DNA of 34,697 nt from Candidatus Uhrbacteria bacterium. GTDB taxonomy: Bacteria > Patescibacteriota > Patescibacteriia > UBA9934. The notes under the pieces were generated by a model. The model worked only from the letters and a program-made list of their open reading frames with translations. It searched no databases and had not been told where the DNA came from. Position 1 is the stretch's first letter, and every line of letters begins with the position of its first letter. Of the stretch, positions 13,211-22,246 are shown piece after piece. The position numbers were made by a program, and so were the translations under genes. The stretch is from the NCBI GenBank assembly GCA_943359525.1, contig CALRHV010000009.1:1-34697 (forward strand), read 5' to 3'.

Positions 13211-14503
13211 GTGATCGACCCCTTCGAGACCCGTTCCCCGCTGTTCAGTATCCTTCTCAACACCCCGCTCTACGCCGTCCTCGCCAATGTGGACGGGAAC
13301 GGCGAGCTTTCCCCGAAGGAAACCGGACCTCAGGGATCGATTGTCTTCATACCGCAAGAAAGCTGCCAATCCCTCGCCGGAAACCTCTGGATCGTTTGTG
13401 ATCGACGTAGGCTGCCGGGAGGAATTCCGATTGGAAACACAGTCCAGATCTACGCCCCAGGCAAACACCTGGCACGGGAAATCGGCGGAGATCGGGATCT
13501 GAACCCGTGGGTCGATGCGTACGGGCCTCCTGCGCTCGTCGTCTCGGCGTTCACGTCCGGCATCACCGGAGCTGATCGTGCGATGGCACAGGCGATGGCG
13601 AACGAACTGGCTGACATCGACTACATGCACGCGCTCGACGCTCACAGCAATGGGGTGTTGGCGCATGCGCTGTATACCAACCTTCGAGAAACGATCTCGC
13701 TCGAGGAACATCTTGCGAACATCAACGAGCTCGAAGGCTACGCCGCCGCGAGCAGCGGCGAAATTGGCGACGAGATCCGCGTGTTTCTCTCCTCCATGCG
13801 GAATCCGCGTGATAGGATCGGACGCTACAATACGTACCGTAAGGTGCTCATCGTCCGCGCCATCCAGCGCCGGGTGAAAGGTATCGTGAATACCAAACTG
13901 GACCGCGTCCAGGAAATCGTCGCGGCGCAAAACGCCACGGCGACGTACATCGCGGACGTGGATGCTCTGGCCGGGCGCTTGACGAGCGTTCTCACCGACA
14001 AGCAGCCGTGGTGGACGAACAACAGCATCCTCCCGAGCGTGAACCGTCGCATGCGTCGCAAGTTCGTGGATCGGCTGCAAGGCTACGTGAACCATCTCGA
14101 GACCATTCACGCCAATCCGTTCCGCACATGGGCGATGCCCGCAGCAGGATGTGTCCGCGACATGATCCACAAGCTCGAGAGTGAACGCTTCGCCGGTATC
14201 GGCAACGATTCCATGATGGCACGCGGATACCTGGAAGCCATGCGCGTCCAGGAACGCGTGTCACGCGGCATCATCGCCGTGCGCCAAGAAGACGGCTCGA
14301 GCGCGGCACACGATGCGTTCGCATCGGTGATCAACTGGTCGCTGGAGACGGCACCTGGTCTGCACATCCCAGCCAAGGCCGTGCGCACCCTCATCCAAGA
14401 AGGCCAGCTCGGCCAGCGCACTCCACGGGTCAAACAGCGCGAAGATGCACTGCGGAACATCGAATGGGCCCTCATGGCCGTCGGCGTCGCACGCGCAGCA
14501 TAG
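13211..14503 (+). CDS. Hypothetical protein, 430 aa (GTG start)
   Basis: I do not recognise a family. GTG at 13211 has AGGA about 7 bases upstream; a start at 13163 would leave almost no leader after the -10. The N-terminal 110 residues look beta-rich (SIVFIPQESCQSLAGNLWIVCDRR). The remainder is helical with many Ala, Arg and Glu, including SLEEHLANINELEGYAAAS and RRVKGIVNTKLDRVQEIVAAQ. There is no signal peptide, membrane helix or recognisable catalytic motif. It is the largest of the monocistronic accessory units in the window. Its codons are visibly richer in C and G at third positions than gyrA next door. Large alternative ORFs on the other strand are shadows. Confidence 0.78.
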   Translation: MIDPFETRSPLFSILLNTPLYAVLANVDGNGELSPKETGPQGSIVFIPQESCQSLAGNLWIVCDRRRLPGGIPIGNTVQIYAPGKHLAREIGGDRDLNPWVDAYGPPALVVSAFTSGITGADRAMAQAMANELADIDYMHALDAHSNGVLAHALYTNLRETISLEEHLANINELEGYAAASSGEIGDEIRVFLSSMRNPRDRIGRYNTYRKVLIVRAIQRRVKGIVNTKLDRVQEIVAAQNATATYIADVDALAGRLTSVLTDKQPWWTNNSILPSVNRRMRRKFVDRLQGYVNHLETIHANPFRTWAMPAAGCVRDMIHKLESERFAGIGNDSMMARGYLEAMRVQERVSRGIIAVRQEDGSSAAHDAFASVINWSLETAPGLHIPAKAVRTLIQEGQLGQRTPRVKQREDALRNIEWALMAVGVARAA

Positions 14504-14528
14504 GCGAACAAGGTAAGACCGAAACACG

Positions 14529-14572
14529 GACGACCAGGCAACCCTCGGGAAGCCTGGTCGTCAATCGTTTTT
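14529..14572 (+). terminator. Terminator of the 430-residue orphan
   Basis: GACGACCAGGC pairs with GCCTGGTCGTC around AACCCTCGGGAA, followed by AATCGTTTTTA. It abuts the stop of the minus-strand gene at 14571 and may serve both strands. Confidence 0.8.
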
Positions 14573-17240
14573 ACTTCTTTTTTCCCTTTTCCTTCGCCGC
14601 TTTCATTGCCTGAATTTCTCGCACCGCACTATCGAATGTGATAATCGCGCCCACTGGAATTTTCTTTGCCTGTTCCTCCGAGAGTCCGTTCTCCTGTAGC
14701 GTCATATTTTTCAACCGCGTAATGCGAGGCGTACTCCAGTTCAGCCCACTGTCTCGGAGCATGAGGTGAATGAGCTTATAAATCCACTCCCCCTTTTGCA
14801 TCACATGCTGCGATCGCTCTTCTCGCGGAATGTCCGCATAGGCTTCCATCACGATCGACTCATACCCCGGAGCATCTGAACCCGCAATCCAGCTTGGTGT
14901 ATCCTCGGCGTGATTTTGCTGGGTGATAGATTGCGAAACGTCGTGGGGAATGCTTTCCACTGAACCCGAGGCTACCGATGACATTAAAGGCTTCCCTTCC
15001 ATCTCATCCAACATGTGCTCAACCGATGCGAGATGAATCACCTGTCCGATCGGTAACGTGTCCCAATCAACCGTTGGGTTCTCCAAATCGGCAAAATGTT
15101 TCAAGGTCAAAATCTTTTCGCTCGTTGCCCGCAAGCCGCGATCCTGAATCTTGTCTTTCAATACATTCCACAACGTTTCACCTTTCGCAACAACGTGATC
15201 GGTTACTGGAGCTTCAACATCGGCCACCAAGGCCGGTCCCGGTTCAGACTCAGAGATCCCTTCGTCAATCGTTGGATCTTCAAGCGCACCAACAACAATA
15301 TGCGATGAATCAGACTCCGTTTCTGCAAACTCATGGAGTGCAATCGCCGCACCGGCAACCGCCGTAGCTCCAGCGGCACCAAAAAGCAATGCACGAACCT
15401 TTGCTCCTGGCGTACGCAGCTGTCTTGACCACCAACCTTCCGGTTTCACCGGATCAACCATAAACGGACGATGCATTTCCGCGTTATCGAGGCCTTTCCG
15501 AAGTTCCTTCCATTGTGCGTCCTTGTGTTCCCTTTCCTCAACCCGTCGAATCATCGCTTGGTGCGCATTCATGATGCGTTGAATAAGAGGAGCATTCGCC
15601 TCGTCTTCGTAATTCACCCCGTGAAGCTTTCGCGCAACAGCACCGTCGATATCCTCCCGCGATGCCTCTGCCGCTAAATCCAATATCGATTCTGGCGTTT
15701 CTGGTAGCACCGGTGCAGACGTTTCATGTTTCTGCGTCTCAACCCGCTGTAACATGTTTTTCCGCGCACGCGCAGCCTGCGCTAACCGAGCTGACGTTGC
15801 CTTATTTTCAAAATCCAACCGTGCGAGATGCTCTTCGTATGCCGATTCAATATCTACACGCGACGCATCGGGACGTAATCCCAAAAGTTCTTCGGGTGTT
15901 TGCGCGTTTCGAATGCCTTCCTCTCGTCGTGCAACGTCTTCAGCAATGGCATGCGGAAGCGGCACGGCAGTAAGGTCCATTCGTGCATTTTTCGCGTACA
16001 CATTTGGCTCAAATGCGTCTCCACCCATCGGTACAGTTTCCGGTGCCTGGTGTGTTGGCGCATCCGCAACGTCTTCCGGTGATGCCGCAAGTGCAGCCTT
16101 CAGCGCCTCAATGCGCGTTTTCAAAACCAAGAGATTGTGCGTATAATAGACGACCTCTAGGTCTGAAGATTGACTCAAGTCTCGCTCCATGACAACGACC
16201 ATTTCATCTGACAACGGCCCACGAAATACGTCGACAGGCGCCTCAAGCACGTGTTCAAGATTCGTAAGTTCAGCTTCCTCGGCGGATTCTAGCTCAGCCA
16301 ATGTCTCCTGACGAGCTATACGCGATAATCCAGAATCCTGATTTTCTGCACGATACCGCGCGTTCGCAACACGCTCAACAAATGATTTCGTAGGATGCGA
16401 TCGTGCCTCCTTCTCCGGGGTAGAACTCGCAACGTTTCCCTCCGCTAATCTTTGCGTAAAAGGACCGTAAATCATCGATTCTTCCTTGTGTAGTTGTCCT
16501 CCATCGCTGTCCTCAACCAACACTGCATCAGCTCTTTCAGGGTCAGACTCAAGATCAGGCAACGCGATCACCGGGGTTGGCGCGTGCAAAACCAAATCTT
16601 CCAATACCATCGGCTCACGAAGTGCAACCTTCGGATTTTCGGGCCAGGTTGAAATCTTTCCAATGTGCTCAGCAATTTCGGCAGCACGTTCTTTGGAAAT
16701 ATCAGGTCGATGCTGTTCATACCTAAACCACGTTTGAATCTGCGCCAAAGTCATGGTTCGATTACGAAGCGCGGAGCCCACAAACAAACGTTCTCGCACA
16801 CGCGAAACGCGATCAGGCCCCGGTTCCTGTCCAGCAATCGTCTCCGGAAGCAGTCTGCGAACAGATTCGAGCATCATTGCTCGACGTCCAAACTTTTTCT
16901 GCGCGTTACCAATAAGAAACTCCAAGTAGCTCAACACGCCTAACTCACGTTCGCGCTCTGGCGTACCTTCCCAATGACCATCAGGACCATCAACCGCAGT
17001 TTTTTTGTCGCGCATCAAGAAAAATTGCTGACGAACCTTTCCCCACACTGGGTCTGCAAACGAAGGGTGTTCATTCACCAATCGATCAAACCGCTCCTGA
17101 GCTTCTGCATTTTGCAACGCCTTCTCTCGCCCCTCAGCGTTAAATGCTTTATGAAGAAGGGCAAACGCCTCTGGTGCATCTTTACGCGATCTGCCACCAG
17201 GAGGGGTCGCTCCAGGAGTTGAATATTCTTTAGGATCCAT
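14571..17240 (-). CDS. Large membrane-anchored protein with J-like repeats and LysM-like C-terminus
   Basis: The about 889-residue protein has no named family that I recognise. The N-terminal 600 residues are hydrophilic and helical. They include two J-domain-like stretches (around residue 450, ELLGLRPDASRVDIESAY, and around 520, DLAAEASREDIDGAV) that lack the HPD signature. A membrane helix follows at about 613-637 (LLFGAAGATAVAGAAIAL). Beyond it are two LysM-like segments: HVVAKGETLWNVL...LPIGQVIHL near 680-735, and HVMQKGEWIYKLI...KKIPVGAIITF near 805-865. The likely topology is a cytoplasmic N-terminus with the LysM part outside, possibly holding peptidoglycan. I use ATG 17240; the ATG at 17309 would translate through the gyrA terminator. 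Confidence 0.8.
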   Translation of the reverse strand: MDPKEYSTPGATPPGGRSRKDAPEAFALLHKAFNAEGREKALQNAEAQERFDRLVNEHPSFADPVWGKVRQQFFLMRDKKTAVDGPDGHWEGTPERERELGVLSYLEFLIGNAQKKFGRRAMMLESVRRLLPETIAGQEPGPDRVSRVRERLFVGSALRNRTMTLAQIQTWFRYEQHRPDISKERAAEIAEHIGKISTWPENPKVALREPMVLEDLVLHAPTPVIALPDLESDPERADAVLVEDSDGGQLHKEESMIYGPFTQRLAEGNVASSTPEKEARSHPTKSFVERVANARYRAENQDSGLSRIARQETLAELESAEEAELTNLEHVLEAPVDVFRGPLSDEMVVVMERDLSQSSDLEVVYYTHNLLVLKTRIEALKAALAASPEDVADAPTHQAPETVPMGGDAFEPNVYAKNARMDLTAVPLPHAIAEDVARREEGIRNAQTPEELLGLRPDASRVDIESAYEEHLARLDFENKATSARLAQAARARKNMLQRVETQKHETSAPVLPETPESILDLAAEASREDIDGAVARKLHGVNYEDEANAPLIQRIMNAHQAMIRRVEEREHKDAQWKELRKGLDNAEMHRPFMVDPVKPEGWWSRQLRTPGAKVRALLFGAAGATAVAGAAIALHEFAETESDSSHIVVGALEDPTIDEGISESEPGPALVADVEAPVTDHVVAKGETLWNVLKDKIQDRGLRATSEKILTLKHFADLENPTVDWDTLPIGQVIHLASVEHMLDEMEGKPLMSSVASGSVESIPHDVSQSITQQNHAEDTPSWIAGSDAPGYESIVMEAYADIPREERSQHVMQKGEWIYKLIHLMLRDSGLNWSTPRITRLKNMTLQENGLSEEQAKKIPVGAIITFDSAVREIQAMKAAKEKGKKK

Positions 17241-17250
17241 ACTTGGATCT

Positions 17251-17259
17251 ATTTTATCA
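17251..17259 (-). promoter_or_regulatory. Extended -10 promoter for the large LysM/J-like gene
   Basis: On minus, TGATAAAAT is an extended -10 (TGn plus TAAAAT, 17251-17256) behind the gyrA terminator. Transcription would begin only a few bases before the ATG at 17240. Confidence 0.45.
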
Positions 17260-17260
17260 C

Positions 17261-17291
17261 AAAAACAATCGCCCCGATTACTCGGAGCGAT
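17261..17291 (-). terminator. gyrA terminator
   Basis: On minus, ATCGCTCCGA pairs with TCGGGGCGAT around GTAA, followed by TGTTTTTG. It lies 19 bases after the gyrA stop and within the upstream extension of the next ORF. Confidence 0.85.
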
Positions 17292-17309
17292 TGGCAAACA
17301 TTCCTTCAT

Positions 17310-19835
17310 TTATTTTTCTTCCTGCTCAATTACCGTTTCTGCAACGACTGTTGCCGTTGCAACCATGTCACCCGTCTGCTTGAATCGCATCACGCGAACG
17401 CCTTGTGTTGCACGACCAATAACGGACACGGATGTAACCGATGTACGAATGATTTGTCCGCCTTGCGACATGATGAGCAAGTCGCGCGAATCTTTCATTT
17501 CCGTCACGTATGCGCACACGAGCTTTCCTGTTTTTGCAGTAATCTGCGCGGTTTTGATTCCCGATCCTCCACGACCTTGAATACCGTATTCCTCAATGTC
17601 TGTGCGCTTTCCGTAACCATTTCCCATAATGGTCAGCAACTGTCTCCCTTCCTTTTGCGCCTCGACAGTGATAACTTCCATTCCGATAATTTCATCATCA
17701 CCTTTCAATTTCATTCCACGAACACCCGCAGCAACGCGACCCATTGCGCGAACATCTTCTTCAGCAAACCGAATCGACATTCCATTCATCGATGCAAGCA
17801 TGACGTGATCTTTTCCGGTAGATGTTCGAACCCACTGCAAGTTATCGCCATCATTCAACTTAATCGCGATCAAGCCAGACTTTCGCACGTTCTCGAAATC
17901 TTCGAGCTTCGTTTTTTTGATGGTTCCGCGGTTCGTCACCATCATGATGAACTTCGCTCCAAGCTGCTTCTTCAAGTTTCCCACAAGCACTGACGACACC
18001 TTCTCGCCCGGTCCAAGCTCGAGGAAGTTCACAATTGCCTGACCCTTTGCTGTGCGCGATGCCTCCGGGATTTCGTACGCCTTCAAACGGAACACGCGGC
18101 CGCGGGACGTGAAGAACATCATGTCGTCGTGCGTTGTTGCCGAATAAATCGCCTCAACCGCGTCTTCTTCTTTTGTTGTTAATCCGATGACACCTTTTCC
18201 TCCACGACCTTGCTGCGTGAACGTATCCGGCGCCAAGCGCTTGATATAGCCGTCCTTCGTCATCATGACGACTGCTGGAACGTCGGCAATAATATCTTCC
18301 ATCGAAAACTCCTTCACGCCAGCCTTCACGATCTTCGTTCGACGCTCATCACCAAACTTTTCTGCAAGATCGACGAGTTCTCCGCGCAATACCGCAAGCA
18401 GCTTCTTTTCGCTCTTCAGAATCGCCTCAAGCGCTTCCTTGATCTTCATCTTCTCTGCGTATTCTTGCTCGATGCGCAACTGTTCAAGGTTCGCGAGGGC
18501 CTGCAACCGCATTTCCAAAATGGCGATCGCCTGACGCTCGCTCATCGAAAATTGCTTCATCAAATTCACGCGTGCCTCGTCCTTGTCCTTCGACTTCTTG
18601 ATGGTTGCGATCACCTTGTCGATGTTCGCAAGCGCAATACGCAAGCCGTCCAAAATGTGCAAACGGTCATCAATACGCGCCAAATCGTATTCTGTCCGGC
18701 GCTTTACGACCTCTTTGCGATGCTTAATGTGCTCCTCAAGAATCTGCTTCACGTTCAGCACGCGCGGCTGAATGCCGTCAATAAGCGCAAGCATGTTGTA
18801 GTGGAATGTTGTTTGCAATTGCGTTGACTGGTACAGGCGGTTCAACACTTTTCGTGGATACGCGTCCTTTTTCAATTCTATAACGATACGAACACCTTCT
18901 TTATTGCTCTCGTCGCGAATATCGCGAATACCCTCAATTTTCTTCTCACGGACAAGATCAGCAATCTTTTCAATAAGCGTGCTCTTGTTCACGAGGTATG
19001 GAATTTCGGAAACAATGATGACGGCTGTATCTTTTTTGCCTTCGATGATGTCGGTCTTTGCCCGGACGACAACTCCCCCACGACCTGTCGCATACGCCGC
19101 TCGCAGATCATTCGTTCCGTACACAATTCCTCCTGTTGGGAAATCTGGGCCAGGCATCACTTCAACAATTTCATCGATCGTCGTCTCTGGATTATCGATC
19201 AGTTTCAAAATCGCTGTGCTGATTTCCTTCACATTGTGCGGAGGAATGTTCGTGGCCATACCCACAGCAATACCAATCATGCCGTTCAACAACAAGTTTG
19301 GAAGTTTTGCTGGCAACACCGCTGGTTCTTGGTGACTTCCGTCGTAGTTTGGAACAAAATTGACGGTATTCTTTTCAATGTCGAGCAGCATCTCTTCCGC
19401 AATCGGCGAAAGCTTTGCCTCGGTATATCGATACGCAGCAGCACCGTCGCCGTCCATGGATCCAAAGTTGCCTTGGCCAGTCACAAGCGGATAGCGGAAC
19501 GAAAAGTCTTGCGCCATGCGAACCATGCTGTCGTACACCGAAATATCGCCGTGCGGGTGATATTTACCAAGCACTTCTCCAACAATGGTTGCAGACTTTC
19601 GGAACTTCGCGTTGGCGCGCAAGCCAATGTCCCACATGGCGTACAAAATTCTGCGATGCACCGGCTTCATGCCGTCACGAACATCTGGTAATGCACGAGA
19701 AACAATAACGGACATTGCGTAGTCCAAATACGCGTGGCGCATTTCTTCCGTGATGCTTTGCTGAATAAGTCCGCCAACAGGCACGAGCCCTGGATCTTCT
19801 GGAAGAACTTCAACGGTTTCGTTTGCTTTTGCCAT
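17310..19835 (-). CDS. gyrA: DNA gyrase subunit A
   Basis: The 841-residue protein is the breakage-reunion subunit of gyrase, which introduces negative supercoils. It has the winged-helix core with [20 protein letters not shown] and the catalytic tyrosine (Tyr137 in AAAYRYTEA). A C-terminal beta-pinwheel follows, with the GyrA box QGRGGKG that separates GyrA from ParC. The residue equivalent to E. coli Ser83 is Ile98, while the Asp87 equivalent (Asp102) is kept. Its start is five bases after the small membrane-protein gene, so it probably ends an operon. No gyrB is in the window. Confidence 0.97.
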   Translation of the reverse strand: MAKANETVEVLPEDPGLVPVGGLIQQSITEEMRHAYLDYAMSVIVSRALPDVRDGMKPVHRRILYAMWDIGLRANAKFRKSATIVGEVLGKYHPHGDISVYDSMVRMAQDFSFRYPLVTGQGNFGSMDGDGAAAYRYTEAKLSPIAEEMLLDIEKNTVNFVPNYDGSHQEPAVLPAKLPNLLLNGMIGIAVGMATNIPPHNVKEISTAILKLIDNPETTIDEIVEVMPGPDFPTGGIVYGTNDLRAAYATGRGGVVVRAKTDIIEGKKDTAVIIVSEIPYLVNKSTLIEKIADLVREKKIEGIRDIRDESNKEGVRIVIELKKDAYPRKVLNRLYQSTQLQTTFHYNMLALIDGIQPRVLNVKQILEEHIKHRKEVVKRRTEYDLARIDDRLHILDGLRIALANIDKVIATIKKSKDKDEARVNLMKQFSMSERQAIAILEMRLQALANLEQLRIEQEYAEKMKIKEALEAILKSEKKLLAVLRGELVDLAEKFGDERRTKIVKAGVKEFSMEDIIADVPAVVMMTKDGYIKRLAPDTFTQQGRGGKGVIGLTTKEEDAVEAIYSATTHDDMMFFTSRGRVFRLKAYEIPEASRTAKGQAIVNFLELGPGEKVSSVLVGNLKKQLGAKFIMMVTNRGTIKKTKLEDFENVRKSGLIAIKLNDGDNLQWVRTSTGKDHVMLASMNGMSIRFAEEDVRAMGRVAAGVRGMKLKGDDEIIGMEVITVEAQKEGRQLLTIMGNGYGKRTDIEEYGIQGRGGSGIKTAQITAKTGKLVCAYVTEMKDSRDLLIMSQGGQIIRTSVTSVSVIGRATQGVRVMRFKQTGDMVATATVVAETVIEQEEK

Positions 19836-19840
19836 ACAGG

Positions 19841-20119
19841 TTAGTTGGAGGAAGGAATGGAGGTATCTGAGGTAAAGGCGTCAGTGATTGGTGCGATTGT
19901 GCTGGCCGGAGGAAGAACGGAGCCAATTTCTGTTTTGATTGCTCGGAGAAGATCGACTGCGTCACTCGTCACTCCCCGTGTGCGCTCGCGCGTCCAAGTC
20001 ATCTTCATCTGTATTGCCGTTCCAATAATCACCACAACCACGATCACTCCAACAATCCACACCGTTTTCCCGGCAAGGAATCGTCGCCGCTTCGGGATGA
20101 CGATGCGTGGAGTATCCAT
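19841..20119 (-). CDS. Small single-helix membrane protein (92 aa)
   Basis: The product has a basic N-terminus ([13 protein letters not shown]), one strong membrane helix at about residues 19-38 ([19 protein letters not shown]), and a polar extracytoplasmic part ending in a Ser/Thr-rich tail. Positive-inside rules place the N-terminus in the cytoplasm. No family is recognised. It lies three bases after the MBL-fold gene and five before gyrA, so it is co-transcribed with both. Confidence 0.72.
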   Translation of the reverse strand: MDTPRIVIPKRRRFLAGKTVWIVGVIVVVVIIGTAIQMKMTWTRERTRGVTSDAVDLLRAIKTEIGSVLPPASTIAPITDAFTSDTSIPSSN

Positions 20120-20122
20120 ACG

Positions 20123-20773
20123 TTATCCACGCGTGAGTACCACCACCTGCATATCCTCTTCCGGCAAACCGGACCGAGTAATCTTATACTTCGCCATGGT
20201 CTCTGTTGGCGAACCAATCTCGCGTACGAACGCGGCACTTTCGGCAAGTCCATCGCCCTCGAAGGCGTTGACGTACATTGGGATCACGACGCGTGGCTCA
20301 ATTTGTGTAACAATTTCGGCCGCCGCAGATGCACCAAGCACACTTCCTCCGCCCGCTGGAACCAAAAGAATATCAACAGCACCAAGCGACTCCTGTTCTT
20401 TCGGTGTCAGTGCACGATCAATAGCGCCAAGGAATCCAATGTGCATTCCTTCAACATCGAATCGATAGATGGTGTGCGGTGTTCCGTCCTTCTTTGGCGC
20501 AGAAATTCCGGTCGCGAACAGTCCGCGCACCTCATACTCACCCGGATGATCGACGACGAATGGCGCCTTGCCGCCGTCGTGCTCCGCGATAATCGCCTCC
20601 ATATTTCCCGTTGAATCATCGCTATGCGTGCGCACGATCATCGACGCTTCAATTTGCTTTGGAAATTTCATCACACCTTCCGCAAAAAACGGATTCGTCA
20701 CTAATGACACTTCTGTTTGACCGGGTTTTGCAGTGAGAACAATACTTCCCGCACCGTTCCAGGTAATAATCAT
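20123..20773 (-). CDS. MBL-fold protein (COG2220-like), metal site degenerate
   Basis: The about 216-residue protein resembles small UlaG-like metallo-beta-lactamase-fold proteins common in small-genome bacteria: MIITWNGAGSIVL, VVDHPGEYEVRG, TIYRFDVEGMHIGFLGAI, LGAVDILLVPAGGGSVLG and PRVVIPMYV. The usual HxHxDH zinc motif is not intact; the corresponding stretch reads VRTHSDDSTGN. Hydrolase activity is therefore doubtful and a binding role is possible. I use the ATG at 20773, where the fold begins; an upstream start at 20833 would overlap the preceding gene. It lies in an operon upstream of the one-helix membrane protein and gyrA. Confidence 0.78.
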   Translation of the reverse strand: MIITWNGAGSIVLTAKPGQTEVSLVTNPFFAEGVMKFPKQIEASMIVRTHSDDSTGNMEAIIAEHDGGKAPFVVDHPGEYEVRGLFATGISAPKKDGTPHTIYRFDVEGMHIGFLGAIDRALTPKEQESLGAVDILLVPAGGGSVLGASAAAEIVTQIEPRVVIPMYVNAFEGDGLAESAAFVREIGSPTETMAKYKITRSGLPEEDMQVVVLTRG

Positions 20774-20807
20774 AATCGGCTCGAATTCGTGAGTACGGTA
20801 ACACAAG

Positions 20808-21503
20808 TTACTCCGCCGTGCCATCCTCTTCATCCTCGCTCAGTACACTGGTCCAATACGTAATTTCTTTTTGCACATCGTCCACGGTCGGATCGACTTC
20901 TACCATAGACCATCCATCTTCGAATTGTTGCACGCGCGCCAAAATATCATCGTGATATTCCGGATCACGATCTGCCATTCCGCGCAGAACCTCGATCGTT
21001 TGTTGAATATGAGCTTGCGTTGCCGTCCATCGAACCACCAACTCATCGTATGTTCCTCGTCGAGCAGCCGCGCGCTCATCGCATTGTCGATCAAGAACGT
21101 CGTGCGCCGCATTAATCTCGCGGATAATCTGCGAACGGTCATCATCAGTGAGCTCCGATTCAAACTGTGAGCTTTTAACGAAATCAAGAATGTGCACGCC
21201 ATACTTTACGACAGGCTCCATTTTTGTCTTCACCGATTCATCGAGTTTCGCAAGAACGAATTCCTGAAGTCGCGCCTCTTCGTCGCCAGCGCAAAGCTCC
21301 TGATACGCCATACGAAACGGAAATTCTTTCCTACCGACATACACCAACGCCTGACGAATTTGTTCAATCGTCGATGATTCGTTCTGTTCCAAATCGTCCG
21401 CAAGCTGCACTGCTTCGTCACGAATAGTTTTTGGCGTTAACGGAACCAACCGCGCAACCGCTTTCCGAAAATCCTGCACCATCTCTCCATTTGGGTGTGC
21501 CAT
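20808..21503 (-). CDS. Hypothetical helical protein, about 231 aa
   Basis: I do not recognise a family. The sequence is strongly helical and acidic: DFRKAVARLVPLTPKTIRDE, then QIRQALVYVGRKEFPFRMAY, then long charged helices and an acidic end SEDEEDGTAE. No membrane segment or catalytic motif is visible. The start is uncertain: the ATG at 21503 overlaps a good -10 (TACTAT), so translation may begin at the ATG at 21482 or the adjacent GTG, with GGAG upstream. It is the first gene of a run with the MBL-fold protein, the membrane protein and gyrA. Confidence 0.72.
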   Translation of the reverse strand: MAHPNGEMVQDFRKAVARLVPLTPKTIRDEAVQLADDLEQNESSTIEQIRQALVYVGRKEFPFRMAYQELCAGDEEARLQEFVLAKLDESVKTKMEPVVKYGVHILDFVKSSQFESELTDDDRSQIIREINAAHDVLDRQCDERAAARRGTYDELVVRWTATQAHIQQTIEVLRGMADRDPEYHDDILARVQQFEDGWSMVEVDPTVDDVQKEITYWTSVLSEDEEDGTAE

Positions 21504-21530
21504 AGTATGAGTAGTGTAACGACATCGCAA
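21502..21530 (-). promoter_or_regulatory. Predicted promoter of the 20808-gyrA run
   Basis: On minus, TTGCGA (21525-21530), 17-bp spacer, TACTAT (21502-21507). The -10 overlaps the first possible ATG of the gene. Confidence 0.55.
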
Positions 21531-21708
21531 TAAAAAAGGCAGAAGTACTGTGGAGAACATCGGGTCTAAACTGAATCTTTGAATGGGTTGGGCGAGACGA
21601 TGTGAGTGACAATGAGATCGGCTATCCTCATTTGGAAACGTGACCCTCGGTTTTTGATACTTTTAAACCTGGCGATACAACGGACTCTGATCTCGAAATC
21701 CGTAAATA

Positions 21709-21834
21709 ATGAAATCGATCCCCAAATTCGCGATCCCCGATCGTAGACGGCGTCATCGGCGACCTTACGTATCGTCAGAATTGACCGGCAGTTTCTTAAC
21801 GCGAAACGTTCGCGTTACCAAAACGTCCCTTTGA
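21709..21834 (+). CDS. Possible 41-residue basic peptide
   Basis: An ATG frame encodes MKSIPKFAIPDRRRRHRRPY, then a Ser/Thr-rich end (SSELTGSF, then VTKTSL). It lies inside the predicted transcript at 21670-21965. There is no clear ribosome binding site, and the length makes chance likely. It is listed because of its position between promoter and terminator and its arginine cluster. Confidence 0.25.
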   Translation: MKSIPKFAIPDRRRRHRRPYVSSELTGSFLTRNVRVTKTSL

Positions 21835-21930
21835 AATCGAGTACCCCACTCCCACCGAAGAGATCTCGTCGGCGCCCCCATCCCATCACAACCCTCCAAA
21901 GAATCACTTCAGATCTAGTTCTCTAAACAC

Positions 21931-21963
21931 GAAGACCCACCCCGTTGCGTGGGGTGGGTCTTC
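21931..21963. terminator. Strong bidirectional hairpin
   Basis: GAAGACCCACCCC pairs perfectly with GGGGTGGGTCTTC around GTTGCGT. It ends the plus-strand unit and lies after the stop of the minus-strand coiled-coil gene. Flanking T-tracts are weak on both sides. Confidence 0.75.
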
Positions 21964-21978
21964 GGTCGTGAACTAAAA

Positions 21979-22227
21979 TTAATACGATCCCTGTCGTTGC
22001 ATGCGCTCCAGTCGTGTAACACGAACATTCAATTGATTGATTTGTGGCAGAACACCATCGTTGATGACTTCAATGATGTCATCACGAACGGAACGAAGTT
22101 CCTTTTGGAGCAATGCCTCCATCCAACCCTTCATCCCATCAATCCGGCTCATCATCCGAACTTCCGACTCTCCAATCAATTCGCCAAACATCTCACGCAA
22201 CACCTGAATATCTTGTGTATCAAGCAT
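21979..22227 (-). CDS. Small coiled-coil protein (82 aa)
   Basis: The sequence is a nearly continuous amphipathic helix (TQDIQVLREMFGELIGESE, then RSVRDDIIEVINDGVLPQIN, then LNVRVTRLERMQRQ) with heptad-like spacing of hydrophobic residues, suggesting oligomerisation. No catalytic residues or membrane helix are visible. No family is recognised. It lies 19 bases after the CBS-domain gene on the same strand and is probably co-transcribed with it. Confidence 0.7.
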   Translation of the reverse strand: MLDTQDIQVLREMFGELIGESEVRMMSRIDGMKGWMEALLQKELRSVRDDIIEVINDGVLPQINQLNVRVTRLERMQRQGSY

Positions 22228-22246
22228 AAGAAATATGCTACGCAGC

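Larger units (their letters stand above)
21632..21965 (+). other. Probable short transcription unit without a conserved gene
   Basis: Between 21531 and 21965 no conserved gene is present. A plus-strand promoter candidate (TTGGAA 21632-21637, 18-bp spacer, GATACT 21656-21661) resembles the one at 26981. The stretch ends in a strong terminator hairpin. It contains local pairings such as TAACGCG / CGCGTTA near 21797-21817 and ACGGA / TCCGT near 21680-21705. It would make a transcript of about 290 nt: either a structured RNA or a message for the 41-residue frame at 21709. I do not see tmRNA, RNase P or SRP signatures on either strand. Confidence 0.4.

Noticed and set aside
12989-14170. 393-codon open frame on minus across rpmF upstream region and the 430-residue orphan
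   Set aside because: It crosses two promoters and is antisense to a unit with its own start signals and terminator; no start signal of its own.
17241-17309. Start of the large LysM/J-like gene at the ATG touching the gyrA stop
   Set aside because: The 23 extra codons are the gyrA terminator hairpin and an extended -10 promoter.
17310-19835. ParC rather than GyrA
   Set aside because: The GyrA box QGRGGKG and a six-bladed-type C-terminal domain of full length are present.
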